A DNA stretch of 49,087 nt from positions 1 through 49,087 of IMG/VR virus record IMGVR_UViG_3300039149_000003; one strand, 5' to 3'. This DNA is from a virus. The position numbers and the translations under genes are program-made. The notes under the pieces are model-generated. The model did not search any database. It was not told the origin of the DNA and saw only the letters and a list, made by a program, of their open reading frames with translations. This document shows positions 1 to 8,047 of the stretch, in pieces; the stretch's first letter is position 1; each line of letters begins with the position of its first letter.

Positions 1-165
1 AAGCAGCAGCATAAGCAGCATCAGCAGCAGCAGCAACATCAGCAACATCAGCAGCACAAGCAGCAGCAGCAGCAGCAGCAGCAGCATAAACAGCGGCAGC
101 AGCAGAAGAAGCAGAAGCAGTATAAGAAGCAGAAGCAGCCTTACGCACATCATCAAGAGTTACTT
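1..165. repeat. Terminal overlap, left copy
   Basis: These 165 bases recur as the last 168 bases of the window. The only difference I see is the length of an uninterrupted CAG run: 8 units here (61-84), 9 units in the right copy. The repeat lies within one open reading frame that stays in frame across the join. This marks an assembly overlap of a circular or terminally redundant molecule. Confidence 0.93.
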
Positions 166-460
166 TGTTTTCGCCTTTTGCCCACTGTTCGGCTGTTTCA
201 ATGGCTAACAAGGGGCGCAATTCATCTTTTGGGACGTACAGCAAAGCAAGTCTGGCACATTTACAAGCCGTCAATACAAGCCGCTTTCGCTTATCACTTC
301 CCGGTTCACCAGACAGCTTGCCGATGAGCCACAGCATCCAGTCGCCACGCTTACAATCTGCCCACAGCTCTGTTGATGTCTGATATTCATGTGCCTTTTC
401 CACTGCTTCAGCACACGCATTGAGGTCTTTAAGTTTTCGGATATAAGTATTGATTTCCAT
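1..460 (-). CDS. Imm-5-like alanine-rich protein, N-terminal part (continues at the other contig end)
   Basis: Reading down from the ATG at 460 the frame stays open to base 1 and continues in frame into 48919-48750, giving a protein of about 209 aa once the terminal overlap is removed. The N-terminal about 110 residues are compact and include the motif GDWMLWLIGKLSG and a CARLALLYVP helix, which I recognise from the Imm-5-like putative immunity protein family common in phages. After TLDDVRKAA the protein becomes almost pure Ala with Ser, Tyr, Asp and Val, encoded by GCT repeats, presumably one long helix. The start follows the 39-aa gene at 462-581 by a single base, with GAGG of that gene's last codons as the ribosome site. 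Family assignment is from memory of motifs; the function of this family in phages is not established. Confidence 0.75.
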   Translation of the reverse strand, partial: MEINTYIRKLKDLNACAEAVEKAHEYQTSTELWADCKRGDWMLWLIGKLSGEPGSDKRKRLVLTACKCARLALLYVPKDELRPLLAIETAEQWAKGENKVTLDDVRKAASASYTASASSAAAAVYAAAAAAAAACAADVADVAAAADAAYAAA

Positions 461-461
461 T

Positions 462-581
462 TCAGTCCTCACTTTCAAAATAACAACATATTTTGTCGAT
501 TAGCATCACGATACCACAAGGCAATATCATTATCACACACCAGGCTAAACCTTCTATGAATTTCTTCCAGTAATAGGTCAT
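462..581 (-). CDS. Small membrane protein, 39 aa
   Basis: Too short for usual gene callers. The ATG at 581 overlaps the stop of the 165-aa gene by the ATGA arrangement, and the TGA at 462-464 is one base before the next start at 460. The middle is a single hydrophobic segment (LAWCVIMILPCGIVMLI), flanked by a basic N-terminus (YYWKK) and an acidic tail ending ESED, so it should span the membrane once. Its last codons (GAAAGTGAGGAC) supply the ribosome binding site of the downstream gene. No function recognised; it could be holin-like in size but nothing proves it. Confidence 0.6.
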   Translation of the reverse strand: MTYYWKKFIEGLAWCVIMILPCGIVMLIDKICCYFESED

Positions 582-1075
582 TCTATAATCCCCTTATTTC
601 TTAAATCCTGGAGGCAAATAGCCTCCCAATCCAACACTGGATCCCATTTCCTGAAATTGCCGAAAGTAGGCTCAATATTTAGGCTGCAAAGTACATAAAC
701 CACACAGTCCTTAAACCGGGCCCCATTCATCTTAAAATCACGCCTCAATGTCTTCTTCTGGTCAAGCCATTTCTCAAACTTAATGTCAAGAACTTTGTCA
801 AGAGGAGTTTCAGGCTCTGTCCCCCTGTCCCCCTGTCCCCCCTTTTCTGACAGAGTCTCACTATATGCTATATTCCGACCATTATATCCGGACCTTACGC
901 TCTCCTCTTTCTCAGTACATATATTATCTTTAAGGGGGGGACAAGTAGGGACAGTAGCAATAAACCGCTTTCTGAACTCAGAACTGAGGATTTCCCGTCC
1001 CCCCTTTGGGTCGTTTTGAGGGGGTTTTGGCAGGGACAAAGCGGGGACAACCAGCTCTTTTGTCTCGTTTTCCAT
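578..1075 (-). CDS. Hypothetical protein upstream of the Imm-5-like gene, 165 aa
   Basis: Begins at ATG 1075, one base past the stop of the primase-helicase, so it is co-transcribed with it and may act in replication. The N-terminal half is low complexity, rich in Pro, Lys, Glu and Gly, because its DNA carries several GGGGACA/TGTCCCC repeats. The C-terminal about 75 residues look like a folded domain (from LDIKFEKWLDQKK to the end, with a CVVYVLCSLNIEPTFG core). I do not recognise the family. The repeats in the first half may be selected as DNA rather than as protein sequence. Confidence 0.75.
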   Translation of the reverse strand: MENETKELVVPALSLPKPPQNDPKGGREILSSEFRKRFIATVPTCPPLKDNICTEKEESVRSGYNGRNIAYSETLSEKGGQGDRGTEPETPLDKVLDIKFEKWLDQKKTLRRDFKMNGARFKDCVVYVLCSLNIEPTFGNFRKWDPVLDWEAICLQDLRNKGIIE

Positions 1076-1186
1076 ATTATTCCTCAGCTTTCATAAACTC
1101 AGATTCCAGTTTCATCTTAATCCCAAAGTAAAAATATACCCGCTCATCACCCACTCTTTTGCGTTTTCGCTCATAAAGGGGGGACA
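818..1186. repeat. Cluster of TGTCCCC / GGGGACA repeats (possible origin iterons)
   Basis: Three exact head-to-tail octamers TGTCCCCC start at 818, 826 and 834. Further copies on the other strand lie at 934-943, 948-953, 1033-1038, 1043-1049 and 1178-1186, with a variant (CGTCCCCCC) at 996-1004 and an isolated copy at 2665-2673 inside the primase gene. The stretch around 1008-1046 on the plus strand has four G runs that could form a quadruplex. Position next to the primase-helicase gene is where iterons or a replication origin could lie; no AT-rich unwinding element is obvious, so this is a suggestion only. Confidence 0.45.
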
Positions 1187-3476
1187 AACGCCTCATTATT
1201 GGCTTGAGAGCTTTATCACTTTCTGGCTCAATTCCTCGACCATCACACCACGATTCATAAGCATTTCGGAACACTTTACAAGCCACAGCCAAAGTCCCAT
1301 CATCAGGGTTACATTCATCAAAATTCTCCTCTAAAAACTCAATTGCCGGCAGCACATCTTTTCTGTATTCGATTAGGGCTACTTTCGACTTCTCCGGCAT
1401 GACAAATTCACCACTATTTTTAAGGAGCATACGAGCACCGGTTAGGGCCCACGCGAGCACGCCAGGCATCTCAGTTTTGACGATCTTCTTAACAAGCTCC
1501 CGGTCCATATCGACACCAGCTTTGAACACTCGATTAAATGGGGCAAAGAGCATCCTGGACCAAATTCCCTCAGATGTATCTGTGAATTTGGGTAGGTGAT
1601 TGGTCGATACAACAATCTTTGCAGTTGGATAGGCGCTAAACGCATCGTGATATAATTTCTTAAACTGGAACATTGTTCCACCGGTGAAGGCTTTGAGCAC
1701 CAGCTCCACGCCTCTACCTTTGAGCATCTCCTCAGACTCATCTGAGATATTGAGCATCTTTCCGTAGGACTCAGCCATTAGATGTTTATCGGTAAAATTC
1801 ACCAAGGGCACAGTTGATACATTATGCTGGCCTAATAGATGGGTAAGGATATCAGTATAAACACTTTTGCCTGTATCTGACTCACCATAAAGGAGGAGGA
1901 ATTGTTTCTTGCCACCACGGAACCCAAGGGTATATCCTGCGTACATCTGGAGAAGGTCCGCTACTTCGACATCTCCCTGAGTGACATTAATCATATAGTC
2001 CAGTAGCATCTCCGGCACAATCTCACCCAGCCAATCGAATGGCAAGTAATTATATGTGTAGAAGTTTGACGTTGGTGGGTGTAGCTTAAACGGATAAACT
2101 GACCAATCGAGCAATCCATTCTTTACTGGTATAATGTACTGAGGATCCAGTGATCCGTCCAGGCTGCACGGAGCCGCCTGGTGTTCGCTGAGATGGACAG
2201 ACGGTAATATCCTGAGCTGTTGGAGTAAACTGTTGGTTTTAGCTGTTGACGGTGCGAAAGGTTCGAGCGATTTACCTTGTTTAGCTGCACACTTATTAGC
2301 AAACAGGCATATTTTTGGTAATACAGTGGCCTTTTCAATTACTTGTTGATACTGACCATTCTCAAAGATGGTCCAACCGTCATTGGCTTGGTAGTGCATA
2401 CCCGGATATTGTCGGTCGTATTCCTCGGCAATAGTATTTTGATTGAGGTCTTTCAAAAGGACGATACCCTCACCAGCGATATTATCCTCTGGTTCCGGTA
2501 CAAAGGCAATAGCATCCTTAATCAAGTCGGCAATATCGTTTCTCTCGTTTACATAGTCCTTGAGGTCTTTGCCGTTTTTAGGCGTCACCTCATACGGGAG
2601 CTGGCAGATCATTACTCGTTTGGCTGCAATGTAGAGGTCTTTACAATGTCTCTTAAGGGCTTTTTGTCCCCCCTTATCGGCATCCATAATTATATACACA
2701 ACCTTGTTTTCAAATACCGGCAACCAGGATGGATTGTCTCTAATCCTCTTACTTCCCGCACCACCACTGAAAGCTACGGCGTCATAACCGTCATAGACGG
2801 CAGCGACACAATCGCCCCAACCTTCTGTAAGTAAGATATTATCGTATGGTTTTCGCTTTGCTTTACCGAAACCGAGTCGATGAAGACCAAAAATCGCGTG
2901 TCTCGAACCGAACACTTGAGGATATTTTGTCCCTTCAGGGTGAGCTTTAGTTGGTATTAATTCACCTTCAAGGTGGGCCTGAACAACTCCGAATGTCCTT
3001 TTAAGATTGAGCGGGGAATAAGCGGGTAAATACAAAATAGGTACTTGATAATGCCGCCAGAGAAGTTCACCCGGCGATTGCATTACTTCCCTAAACGCAT
3101 TAACATTTAATCCTTTTAACTCACAGAAGCTATCGACCTCTTTGGCGGTCGCAGCTATCATTCTTGACTTTTTGAGCTTAATAGTAGGAATTATAGGCTC
3201 TGGTTTAGCCTGTACTGGCCGATCATCGGGCATTGCGATACTATACAACCCCAATATTTCCTTAATCTTAGCCGGATCAGTCTCACTTCGCAGTTCTCGG
3301 ATCATTATATATGGATTGCCGGTATGCCCACACTCAACATGATGGCATTTATATAGTCCAGTCTCCTTATTAACGTAGAGCTTTTTCTTACCTCCACACC
3401 ACGGACAATCACAAGTAAATTCTTTTGATCCTTCTCTTGTGACAGTTATACCAAGCGATTCTAAAAAATTCTTCAC
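1077..3476 (-). CDS. Primase-helicase (zinc ribbon, Toprim, SF3/D5-type helicase)
   Basis: A phage primase fused to a replicative helicase, about 799 aa. The N-terminus has a DnaG/CHC2-type zinc ribbon (CPWCGGKKKL...CHHVECGHTG). A Toprim core follows (LLTEGWGDCVAAVYDG, then IMDADKGGQKA). The C-terminal half is a P4/D5-family superfamily 3 helicase with Walker A GESDTGKS, acidic DES in a Walker B position and the motif C-like VVSTNHLPKF, ending in a winged-helix region. I chose the GTG at 3476 because GGAGATT lies 7-11 bases upstream; a longer form from GTG 3512 would overlap the HNH gene. It should synthesise primers and unwind the fork; no DNA polymerase gene accompanies it, so host polymerase is probably recruited. 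Confidence 0.93.
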   Translation of the reverse strand: MKNFLESLGITVTREGSKEFTCDCPWCGGKKKLYVNKETGLYKCHHVECGHTGNPYIMIRELRSETDPAKIKEILGLYSIAMPDDRPVQAKPEPIIPTIKLKKSRMIAATAKEVDSFCELKGLNVNAFREVMQSPGELLWRHYQVPILYLPAYSPLNLKRTFGVVQAHLEGELIPTKAHPEGTKYPQVFGSRHAIFGLHRLGFGKAKRKPYDNILLTEGWGDCVAAVYDGYDAVAFSGGAGSKRIRDNPSWLPVFENKVVYIIMDADKGGQKALKRHCKDLYIAAKRVMICQLPYEVTPKNGKDLKDYVNERNDIADLIKDAIAFVPEPEDNIAGEGIVLLKDLNQNTIAEEYDRQYPGMHYQANDGWTIFENGQYQQVIEKATVLPKICLFANKCAAKQGKSLEPFAPSTAKTNSLLQQLRILPSVHLSEHQAAPCSLDGSLDPQYIIPVKNGLLDWSVYPFKLHPPTSNFYTYNYLPFDWLGEIVPEMLLDYMINVTQGDVEVADLLQMYAGYTLGFRGGKKQFLLLYGESDTGKSVYTDILTHLLGQHNVSTVPLVNFTDKHLMAESYGKMLNISDESEEMLKGRGVELVLKAFTGGTMFQFKKLYHDAFSAYPTAKIVVSTNHLPKFTDTSEGIWSRMLFAPFNRVFKAGVDMDRELVKKIVKTEMPGVLAWALTGARMLLKNSGEFVMPEKSKVALIEYRKDVLPAIEFLEENFDECNPDDGTLAVACKVFRNAYESWCDGRGIEPESDKALKPIMRRLSPLYERKRKRVGDERVYFYFGIKMKLESEFMKAEE

Positions 3477-3478
3477 AG

Positions 3479-3895
3479 CTAATCTCCATAGTAGCGTTTG
3501 TTTTCTAACCACTCACCAAATTCTTCATAAACCTCATTAACATCACATCTCTCGTACCACTCCTCTCCATAAACTTTAGTCGCCCAGCCATTTACTTGGG
3601 CATCATACAGCTTTTCCTCATTCTGTTCTTGTACTCTTACAACTCTTTCCTGGTCAGCGATTTTATGGCATCGTTTACAAAGTACCTGTAAATCTTCCGG
3701 TTCTTCTCTTGTGAAATTCTGGTAAGTTAGATGGTGTACTTCTAATTTTACCTGCTTACTTTTTTTTCTACGGCATTCTTGACACCTATAACCAGCAGCC
3801 TTCAAAGCCGCATTCCTTTTTGCATACCAGGCAAAAGAACTTAGATAACGGATATACTCTTTTCTATGGGCCGCTTTGAAATCAGATAAGCTCAT
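3479..3895 (-). CDS. HNH endonuclease, 138 aa
   Basis: An HNH nuclease with the usual zinc cysteines and catalytic histidine: YRCQECRRK, then LEVHHLTYQNF, then DLQVLCKRCHK. The N-terminal 40 residues are helical and basic and may bind DNA. The C-terminal tail after the domain is acidic and aromatic (GEEWYERCDVNEVYEEFGEWL). It is packed directly between the adenine methylase (stop at 3896) and the primase (3476), so it looks like an operon member rather than an obvious mobile insertion. Such small HNH proteins can be nicking enzymes in packaging or replication, or homing nucleases; this one cannot be separated by sequence alone. Confidence 0.88.
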   Translation of the reverse strand: MSLSDFKAAHRKEYIRYLSSFAWYAKRNAALKAAGYRCQECRRKKSKQVKLEVHHLTYQNFTREEPEDLQVLCKRCHKIADQERVVRVQEQNEEKLYDAQVNGWATKVYGEEWYERCDVNEVYEEFGEWLENKRYYGD

Positions 3896-4750
3896 TTAAC
3901 CAAACAACCCCTTTTTTCTTTGATTACAGATCAGTATTTCCGTCTGCTCTTTCCGCGGCTTCTTTTTCGGCCCGCGAGTAGCGTTTCGAAGAGACGCGTA
4001 GCTCTTCGATAATTCTATAAACTCAAATCCGTCGTACATCGCCCTTACCTGCGGACAGTCGTAATAGCTGACAACTACCCTGGCTTTCGAAAATCTCTTT
4101 AACGAATCCGCAAGACGCTCATGGTCTTCCCCTTCGAAATCATGGACGTATTTATCTGACTTTTCGAAGTACGGTGGGTCGCAGTAGATGGCCGTGTCTT
4201 CGCCGTCTTTGATATTATCAAGGACCCCGAAGCCATCGCGATTTATAATCACTACGCTTCGGAGCCTCTTATGCCAAGCGGGCATACTCGATACAACGCT
4301 CTGCCACCGCGTCGCCCCCTGCCCGCCGCCTCGGCTCCATCGCAGGGCGAACTGGTAATTGCACCGCTCGGTACCTGAAACGCCGTTAAGGCCCATCCAG
4401 GAAGTGACGAAGAACCAGTAAGCCCTGTCAATATCAATTTCGCCGTTAACTTTGGTCTCCGTCCATTTTTCTTTCGCCTCGCGGAACAGGTTCTCGCAGT
4501 ACAGCGTTTTGCAGAGCCGCTCGTACAGCTTAAAGCCGAGCTCTTCGTCCCGGACAACCTTTGCCATGTTTATCAGGTCCCCGTGCAGATCGTTGACCGT
4601 CTCCATCTCGCACGGCTGCTTCGCAAATAGCACCGCCATCGATCCGCAGAACGGCTCCCAGTAGCTCTTGTGGTCGCCGAGGGCCTCGACAATTCTGCCC
4701 GCCAGCTTCCTCTTGCCGCCGAAATAAGGTAGTATCGCCTTGATTTTCAT
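3896..4750 (-). CDS. dam: D12-class DNA adenine N6-methyltransferase
   Basis: Dam-like enzyme of 284 aa that should transfer a methyl group from SAM to adenine in DNA. The N-terminal SAM-binding motif is LPYFGGKRKLAGRI, followed by WEPFCGSMAV; the catalytic DPPY motif is present as AIYCDPPYFEKSD in the second half. Length matches phage D12 methylases. The ATG at 4750 abuts the stop of the small YopX-like gene and its own stop abuts the HNH start, so the three are one transcription unit. Likely role: protection of phage DNA against host restriction, or marking of replicated DNA. No cognate restriction gene is present beyond the HNH neighbour. The target site cannot be read from the sequence. 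Confidence 0.92.
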   Translation of the reverse strand: MKIKAILPYFGGKRKLAGRIVEALGDHKSYWEPFCGSMAVLFAKQPCEMETVNDLHGDLINMAKVVRDEELGFKLYERLCKTLYCENLFREAKEKWTETKVNGEIDIDRAYWFFVTSWMGLNGVSGTERCNYQFALRWSRGGGQGATRWQSVVSSMPAWHKRLRSVVIINRDGFGVLDNIKDGEDTAIYCDPPYFEKSDKYVHDFEGEDHERLADSLKRFSKARVVVSYYDCPQVRAMYDGFEFIELSKSYASLRNATRGPKKKPRKEQTEILICNQRKKGLFG

Positions 4751-4909
4751 TTAGTCCTTTATATAAGCAACGCCGTTCCATCTCTCCGGTTCCAGCTTTT
4801 CATCCCTACATAACTCCCAGAACATGCCAAGAGCAGCTTTCTGGTCAGACTGCCAGTAGATGAACGCTCCGATTTTTTCGGACCAGGCTCGAAATTTAAT
4901 AGGTTTCAT
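4751..4909 (-). CDS. YopX-like N-terminal domain miniprotein, 52 aa
   Basis: Begins MKPIKFRAWSEKIGAF, which is the typical opening of the phage YopX family, but ends after 52 residues instead of about 130. The ATG at 4909 is preceded by GGAGGCAGGGGGATGA, which also contains the stop of the upstream gene. Its stop is immediately before the methylase start. It may be a natural short version or a truncated remnant. The function of YopX proteins is unknown. Confidence 0.6.
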   Translation of the reverse strand: MKPIKFRAWSEKIGAFIYWQSDQKAALGMFWELCRDEKLEPERWNGVAYIKD

Positions 4910-4913
4910 GGTT

Positions 4914-5192
4914 TCATCCCCCTGCCTCCTTTATTGCCTTCACAGCACACCAGTCACAGTACGCCCTGTCCGTCTCTGGTCCCCAACGGCCATCTATCTT
5001 GCCATTGTAGTACCCCTGAGCTTTAAGCCGTTCCTGGGCCTCGTAGGGGTTCTGGACGTAGTTTGGATCAGCTACATATATAATCTCAGCAGGTCGGGCC
5101 TTTAGGTGAGCATTTTGGCAGTAAATAGCAATAGCTATTATGCACAGCAATCCTACTGCTAAGACTCCGATTGTATTCAGCATGTTTTTCAT
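4914..5192 (-). CDS. Membrane-anchored peptidoglycan-binding protein, 92 aa
   Basis: The chosen start (ATG 5192) has AAGGGAAACT just upstream and opens straight into a signal-anchor segment (MLNTIGVLAVGLLCIIAIAIY). The rest matches the start of a PG_binding_1 repeat (AQERLKAQGYYNGKIDGRWG followed by PETDRAY), which binds peptidoglycan in many lytic enzymes. No catalytic domain is attached. With the membrane coiled-coil gene just upstream it may form part of a lysis or spanin-like set, although no endolysin is recognised nearby. A longer reading from 5258 would put a basic stretch before the membrane segment and lacks a ribosome site. Confidence 0.7.
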   Translation of the reverse strand: MKNMLNTIGVLAVGLLCIIAIAIYCQNAHLKARPAEIIYVADPNYVQNPYEAQERLKAQGYYNGKIDGRWGPETDRAYCDWCAVKAIKEAGG

Positions 5193-5213
5193 AGTTTCCC
5201 TTTTCTTACTAAT

Positions 5214-5242
5214 GCCGGGCCCACCCTTCCGATGGGCCCGGC
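5214..5242 (-). promoter_or_regulatory. GC-rich stem-loop before the peptidoglycan-binding gene
   Basis: A perfect 10-bp stem, GCCGGGCCCA (5214-5223) with TGGGCCCGGC (5233-5242), and a 9-base loop. It lies between the two membrane-protein genes, 22 bases upstream of the ATG at 5192. No U-run follows on the minus strand, so it is more likely an RNA-processing or attenuation hairpin than a full intrinsic terminator. Confidence 0.6.
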
Positions 5243-5272
5243 TACTGTTTCTCTGCATTTTTACTACTGTCT

Positions 5273-5815
5273 TTACAACCCCATACTCCTTCGAGCTTCA
5301 CCGGTAAGAGCGTAGAGTTGCGCTTCAGCATCTGGGTTAGCTAATTTTAGTTTGGCCTGACCGGTTTTACTGGCCACATACTTCTTATTAAGTGTCCTGC
5401 GACTCAGTTCTCGAACAACGATCCCGACCAGGCCCATAACACCAACTGCGATAGCATCAGTTCGGTCCTGGCTGCCGCCTTCTTCACTCTTAGCTGTTAA
5501 AACTGTCTTGAGGGTAATAAGAGCGGTCTCATTAATGAGCATAGGCTCATGGAGTGCCTCTTTTTTAGCCTTTGCCAGTGCTAAGGCGTTTGGGTCGGGG
5601 GCCTCAGTGATAGCCTTCTCAGCGGCCTCATACTTCGCCTGGAGTTCTGTCTGCTTGGCTTCCAAGTTCTCTAACCAGCTCTGTAGCGTCTCCCTGGTAG
5701 CGGCACCTGCCCTAAATGCCGGCATGTACTCACAACCCAGACAGCTAAACAATGCCAGCCAGATAATCACACACAATGCGATTCCTGCCAGCAAACCAAA
5801 ATTGATTCGTTTCAT
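5273..5815 (-). CDS. Membrane protein with coiled coil, possible spanin/lysis protein, 180 aa
   Basis: Start chosen at ATG 5815 behind AAGGAGTGCAGTAAA. An N-terminal hydrophobic segment (GLLAGIALCVIIWLALFSCLGC) ends in a lipobox-like LGC, so the protein could be a signal-anchored or lipidated envelope protein. A charged coiled coil follows (LENLEAKQTELQAKYEAAEKA), and a second short hydrophobic stretch lies near residue 140 (AIAVGVMGLVGIVV). The architecture recalls phage spanins, but the second membrane-like segment is atypical. It precedes the peptidoglycan-binding membrane gene with a GC hairpin between them. Function is inferred only from topology. Confidence 0.6.
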   Translation of the reverse strand: MKRINFGLLAGIALCVIIWLALFSCLGCEYMPAFRAGAATRETLQSWLENLEAKQTELQAKYEAAEKAITEAPDPNALALAKAKKEALHEPMLINETALITLKTVLTAKSEEGGSQDRTDAIAVGVMGLVGIVVRELSRRTLNKKYVASKTGQAKLKLANPDAEAQLYALTGEARRSMGL

Positions 5816-5886
5816 TTTACTGCACTCCTTTCTCTCTAAATATTTTTTTAACATCGTTTATTGACCGGGCCACATAAGTTCGGCCT

Positions 5887-6396
5887 TTAGCTCTTTGTAT
5901 TAAACAGATTATCTTTCTCTTTGACCGAATCCAAAACCCTCAACTGATTTTCACTTAACTCGATTTCCCTTACACAGATCGAAACGCCCGGCGGCGTATC
6001 GTTTGTCTCGTAATACTTGTGAGCTTCAATATCGACTATCTGTTTATCATCCTGCCAGATTACTTTAGTCAAGGAATCCTGTATCGCCCGGACCAGTTTG
6101 TCAAGATCTGGTTTTTTAATATGATATTTCGGGGCTGATCCTTTTAAGTTTCTCGCGTTCTTGCCTGTTCCATAATGATTGCCTGATCTTGGCAAATAGA
6201 ATTCAGCCACTAACTTGATCGGTCCCTCAAGCAATATCAGTCTTCCGCCATATTCTTTTTTTGCCGTCCAAGCTACTGAATCCATCCATTTCTTTGTGTA
6301 CTTGCCAGAGTGAACGATTCGGCCTTTGAACGTATTATGCGAACCAGACGTCCGAGCAATGCCTGGGACCCATATTCTGATTTTCTTTTTCTCCAT
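5887..6396 (-). CDS. rusA: RusA-family Holliday junction resolvase
   Basis: A 169-aa protein with the RusA signature: KPDLDKLVRAIQDSLTKVIW followed by QDDKQIVD, the conserved Asp residues that bind the metal in this family. RusA cleaves four-way junctions and would resolve replication or recombination intermediates before packaging. The start at ATG 6396 is used because AAAGGAGTGACACTT precedes it; an in-frame GTG three codons earlier falls inside that ribosome site. It follows the 181-aa gene closely in the early operon. Confidence 0.9.
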   Translation of the reverse strand: MEKKKIRIWVPGIARTSGSHNTFKGRIVHSGKYTKKWMDSVAWTAKKEYGGRLILLEGPIKLVAEFYLPRSGNHYGTGKNARNLKGSAPKYHIKKPDLDKLVRAIQDSLTKVIWQDDKQIVDIEAHKYYETNDTPPGVSICVREIELSENQLRVLDSVKEKDNLFNTKS

Positions 6397-6401
6397 AAGT
6401 G

Positions 6402-6947
6402 TCACTCCTTTAGGGCTTGCTCAGCCTTCTCTGCCCGCTTATTGGCAGCTCTAAGACGAAAACACATATCTTCTCCCCATCTTCGCCAGTGTTTCAAGGG
6501 AGGATTATCATCGGGTGATGGGAACATCCTCATTACATCTTCATCGGTTAGTTCGGGACTTATAGGATTCTCTGCATCAGGCTCTTGGCTCTGGCAGTCG
6601 GGGCAGGGGATTTCTCCATCTGTAAGTGTGTCAAGCCCTGATAATACAGACCCTATTGGTACGGCTTTATCGCCTCTACACTTCTGGCATTGCTCCGGCT
6701 TGAGCAGGTTCTGGATGTCATATATATATCTATCTATTTTAGCTGTATCTTCTTTGTCTAACGAATGCTCATGATCGTGGAAATGTACAGTTAGAGACCT
6801 TGCCTTTTCCAGCAACTTATTCGCTTTCTTTATGTTTTCTTTGTTCATTTCTTCTCCTAACTTCTGTTTGGCTCTATTATCACATAACCATTGATATAGC
6901 TCTTCCTCACTCATGGCGAGGAATTTCTTTATGTTTTTATCGTTCAT
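6402..6947 (-). CDS. Composite early protein with LLEKA and zinc-knuckle modules, 181 aa
   Basis: Unrecognised as a whole but clearly modular. Residues 7-20 (KKFLAMSEEELYQW) match the start of the 109-aa gene at 9424-9753. An internal ATG near 6846, with AGGAGAAGAA before it, opens MNKENIKKANKLLEKARSL, which is shared with the genes at 8037 and 9123. Then comes LLKPEQCQKCRGDK and a second cysteine pair IPCPDCQ, forming a probable zinc knuckle. The C-terminus ends in a helix (RLRAANKRAEKAEQALKE). The internal start may be used to make a shorter second product. The helicase gene overlaps the start (ATGA). Confidence 0.72.
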   Translation of the reverse strand: MNDKNIKKFLAMSEEELYQWLCDNRAKQKLGEEMNKENIKKANKLLEKARSLTVHFHDHEHSLDKEDTAKIDRYIYDIQNLLKPEQCQKCRGDKAVPIGSVLSGLDTLTDGEIPCPDCQSQEPDAENPISPELTDEDVMRMFPSPDDNPPLKHWRRWGEDMCFRLRAANKRAEKAEQALKE

Positions 6948-8047
6948 TTTTTCACAAAATATTTAAGCGTCTTTGCTGCCCTGGTAATAGCCGTATAACG
7001 CCATCTTTTAGCACTCCAAAGCGGGCATTGCTGGTCTATTACAATCACGTTATCCCACTCAGAGCCTTGAGATTTATGGCATGTAATAGCGTAGGCCCAA
7101 TCAGCAACGGCCATACCTCTGATTGTCTTGATAACTGCATGGTCGGCATTCTTTCCAAAGTAACCAGTAAAGACAGGAAGGCCATCATACCCACCCATTT
7201 CATCGTAACAATCAATTTCAAAAACAAACTCACTCTTTTGTGCAGCTTCGTTAACTGTGAGTATTTGGCCATTAAAAATACCAAGCTCCATGTTGTTTTT
7301 GAGAATGATGATCTTCTCGCCAGGACAAACGGGCCATTTAGCTTTATATCCTTGCAGCTCTCGATACCATTTATTTATCCTATGCCGGGTAGCGTTCCGG
7401 CCACATAAGATAATATCAGCTTCAAGGGCCTGCTCTTTCGTCGGCCGTTTACTCTGAATAATCTCAACACTGCCATCGCCTTCATTGCCCTCTCCGTAGA
7501 AGCTCGGGCAATGCCATGCATATTCACCTTTGCGGATATTAGTTGCGAACTGAATAATACCACTGCCGGCAGCCTGACGATGTATTTTGTCCAGTACAAT
7601 ATCCGGGTCCTTCATTAAATTCGGGTCATTACCCACCGGCTCAAGCTGGCCAGGATCGCCCAGAAGGATAACAGGCAGCTCAAAGTGAGTAATATCGTCC
7701 CAAAGCTCTTTCGATATCATTGAGCCTTCATCTATCAGGAAATAGCAACCGTCCAGGTTGTCCTTTACCTTCTTAATAAATTTATCAGTACCAGGGTCAT
7801 AATGATATATCGTTCGGTGTATAGTCTGGGCTTGCGGTAGTCCCTTTTGCCTGAGCCGGTACGCGGCCTTACCTGTAAAGGCACATACCATAGCGCCGGG
7901 ACAGTCCTCTACGATGTGCCTGGCGATAGTTGTCTTGCCTGTCCCAGCGTAGCCACCGATCCGATAGAGCGGTTCGCTGTCCACTATGTGCAGCTTAGCA
8001 GCCTGGACAGCCGCATCTTGATATTCTGTTAGGGTTTCAGTAGTCAT
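6944..8047 (-). CDS. RecD/Dda-like SF1 DNA helicase
   Basis: A 367-aa superfamily 1B helicase. Walker A is IGGYAGTGKTTIARHI; motif II is YFLIDEGSMIS; motif III is ILLGDPGQLEPVG; a UvrD/RecD C-terminal motif is AYAITCHKSQGSEWDNVIVI, followed by YTAITRAAKTL. This matches the Dda/RecD2-like 5'-3' helicases found in many phages, which restart forks and remove bound proteins. It overlaps both neighbours by a few bases, so translation is coupled. All motifs are intact. Confidence 0.93.
   Translation of the reverse strand: MTTETLTEYQDAAVQAAKLHIVDSEPLYRIGGYAGTGKTTIARHIVEDCPGAMVCAFTGKAAYRLRQKGLPQAQTIHRTIYHYDPGTDKFIKKVKDNLDGCYFLIDEGSMISKELWDDITHFELPVILLGDPGQLEPVGNDPNLMKDPDIVLDKIHRQAAGSGIIQFATNIRKGEYAWHCPSFYGEGNEGDGSVEIIQSKRPTKEQALEADIILCGRNATRHRINKWYRELQGYKAKWPVCPGEKIIILKNNMELGIFNGQILTVNEAAQKSEFVFEIDCYDEMGGYDGLPVFTGYFGKNADHAVIKTIRGMAVADWAYAITCHKSQGSEWDNVIVIDQQCPLWSAKRWRYTAITRAAKTLKYFVKK

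Noticed and set aside
1-120. CRISPR-like array at the contig ends
   Set aside because: The repeats are trinucleotide CAG/GCA units inside a protein-coding Ala tract; there are no spacers of constant length.
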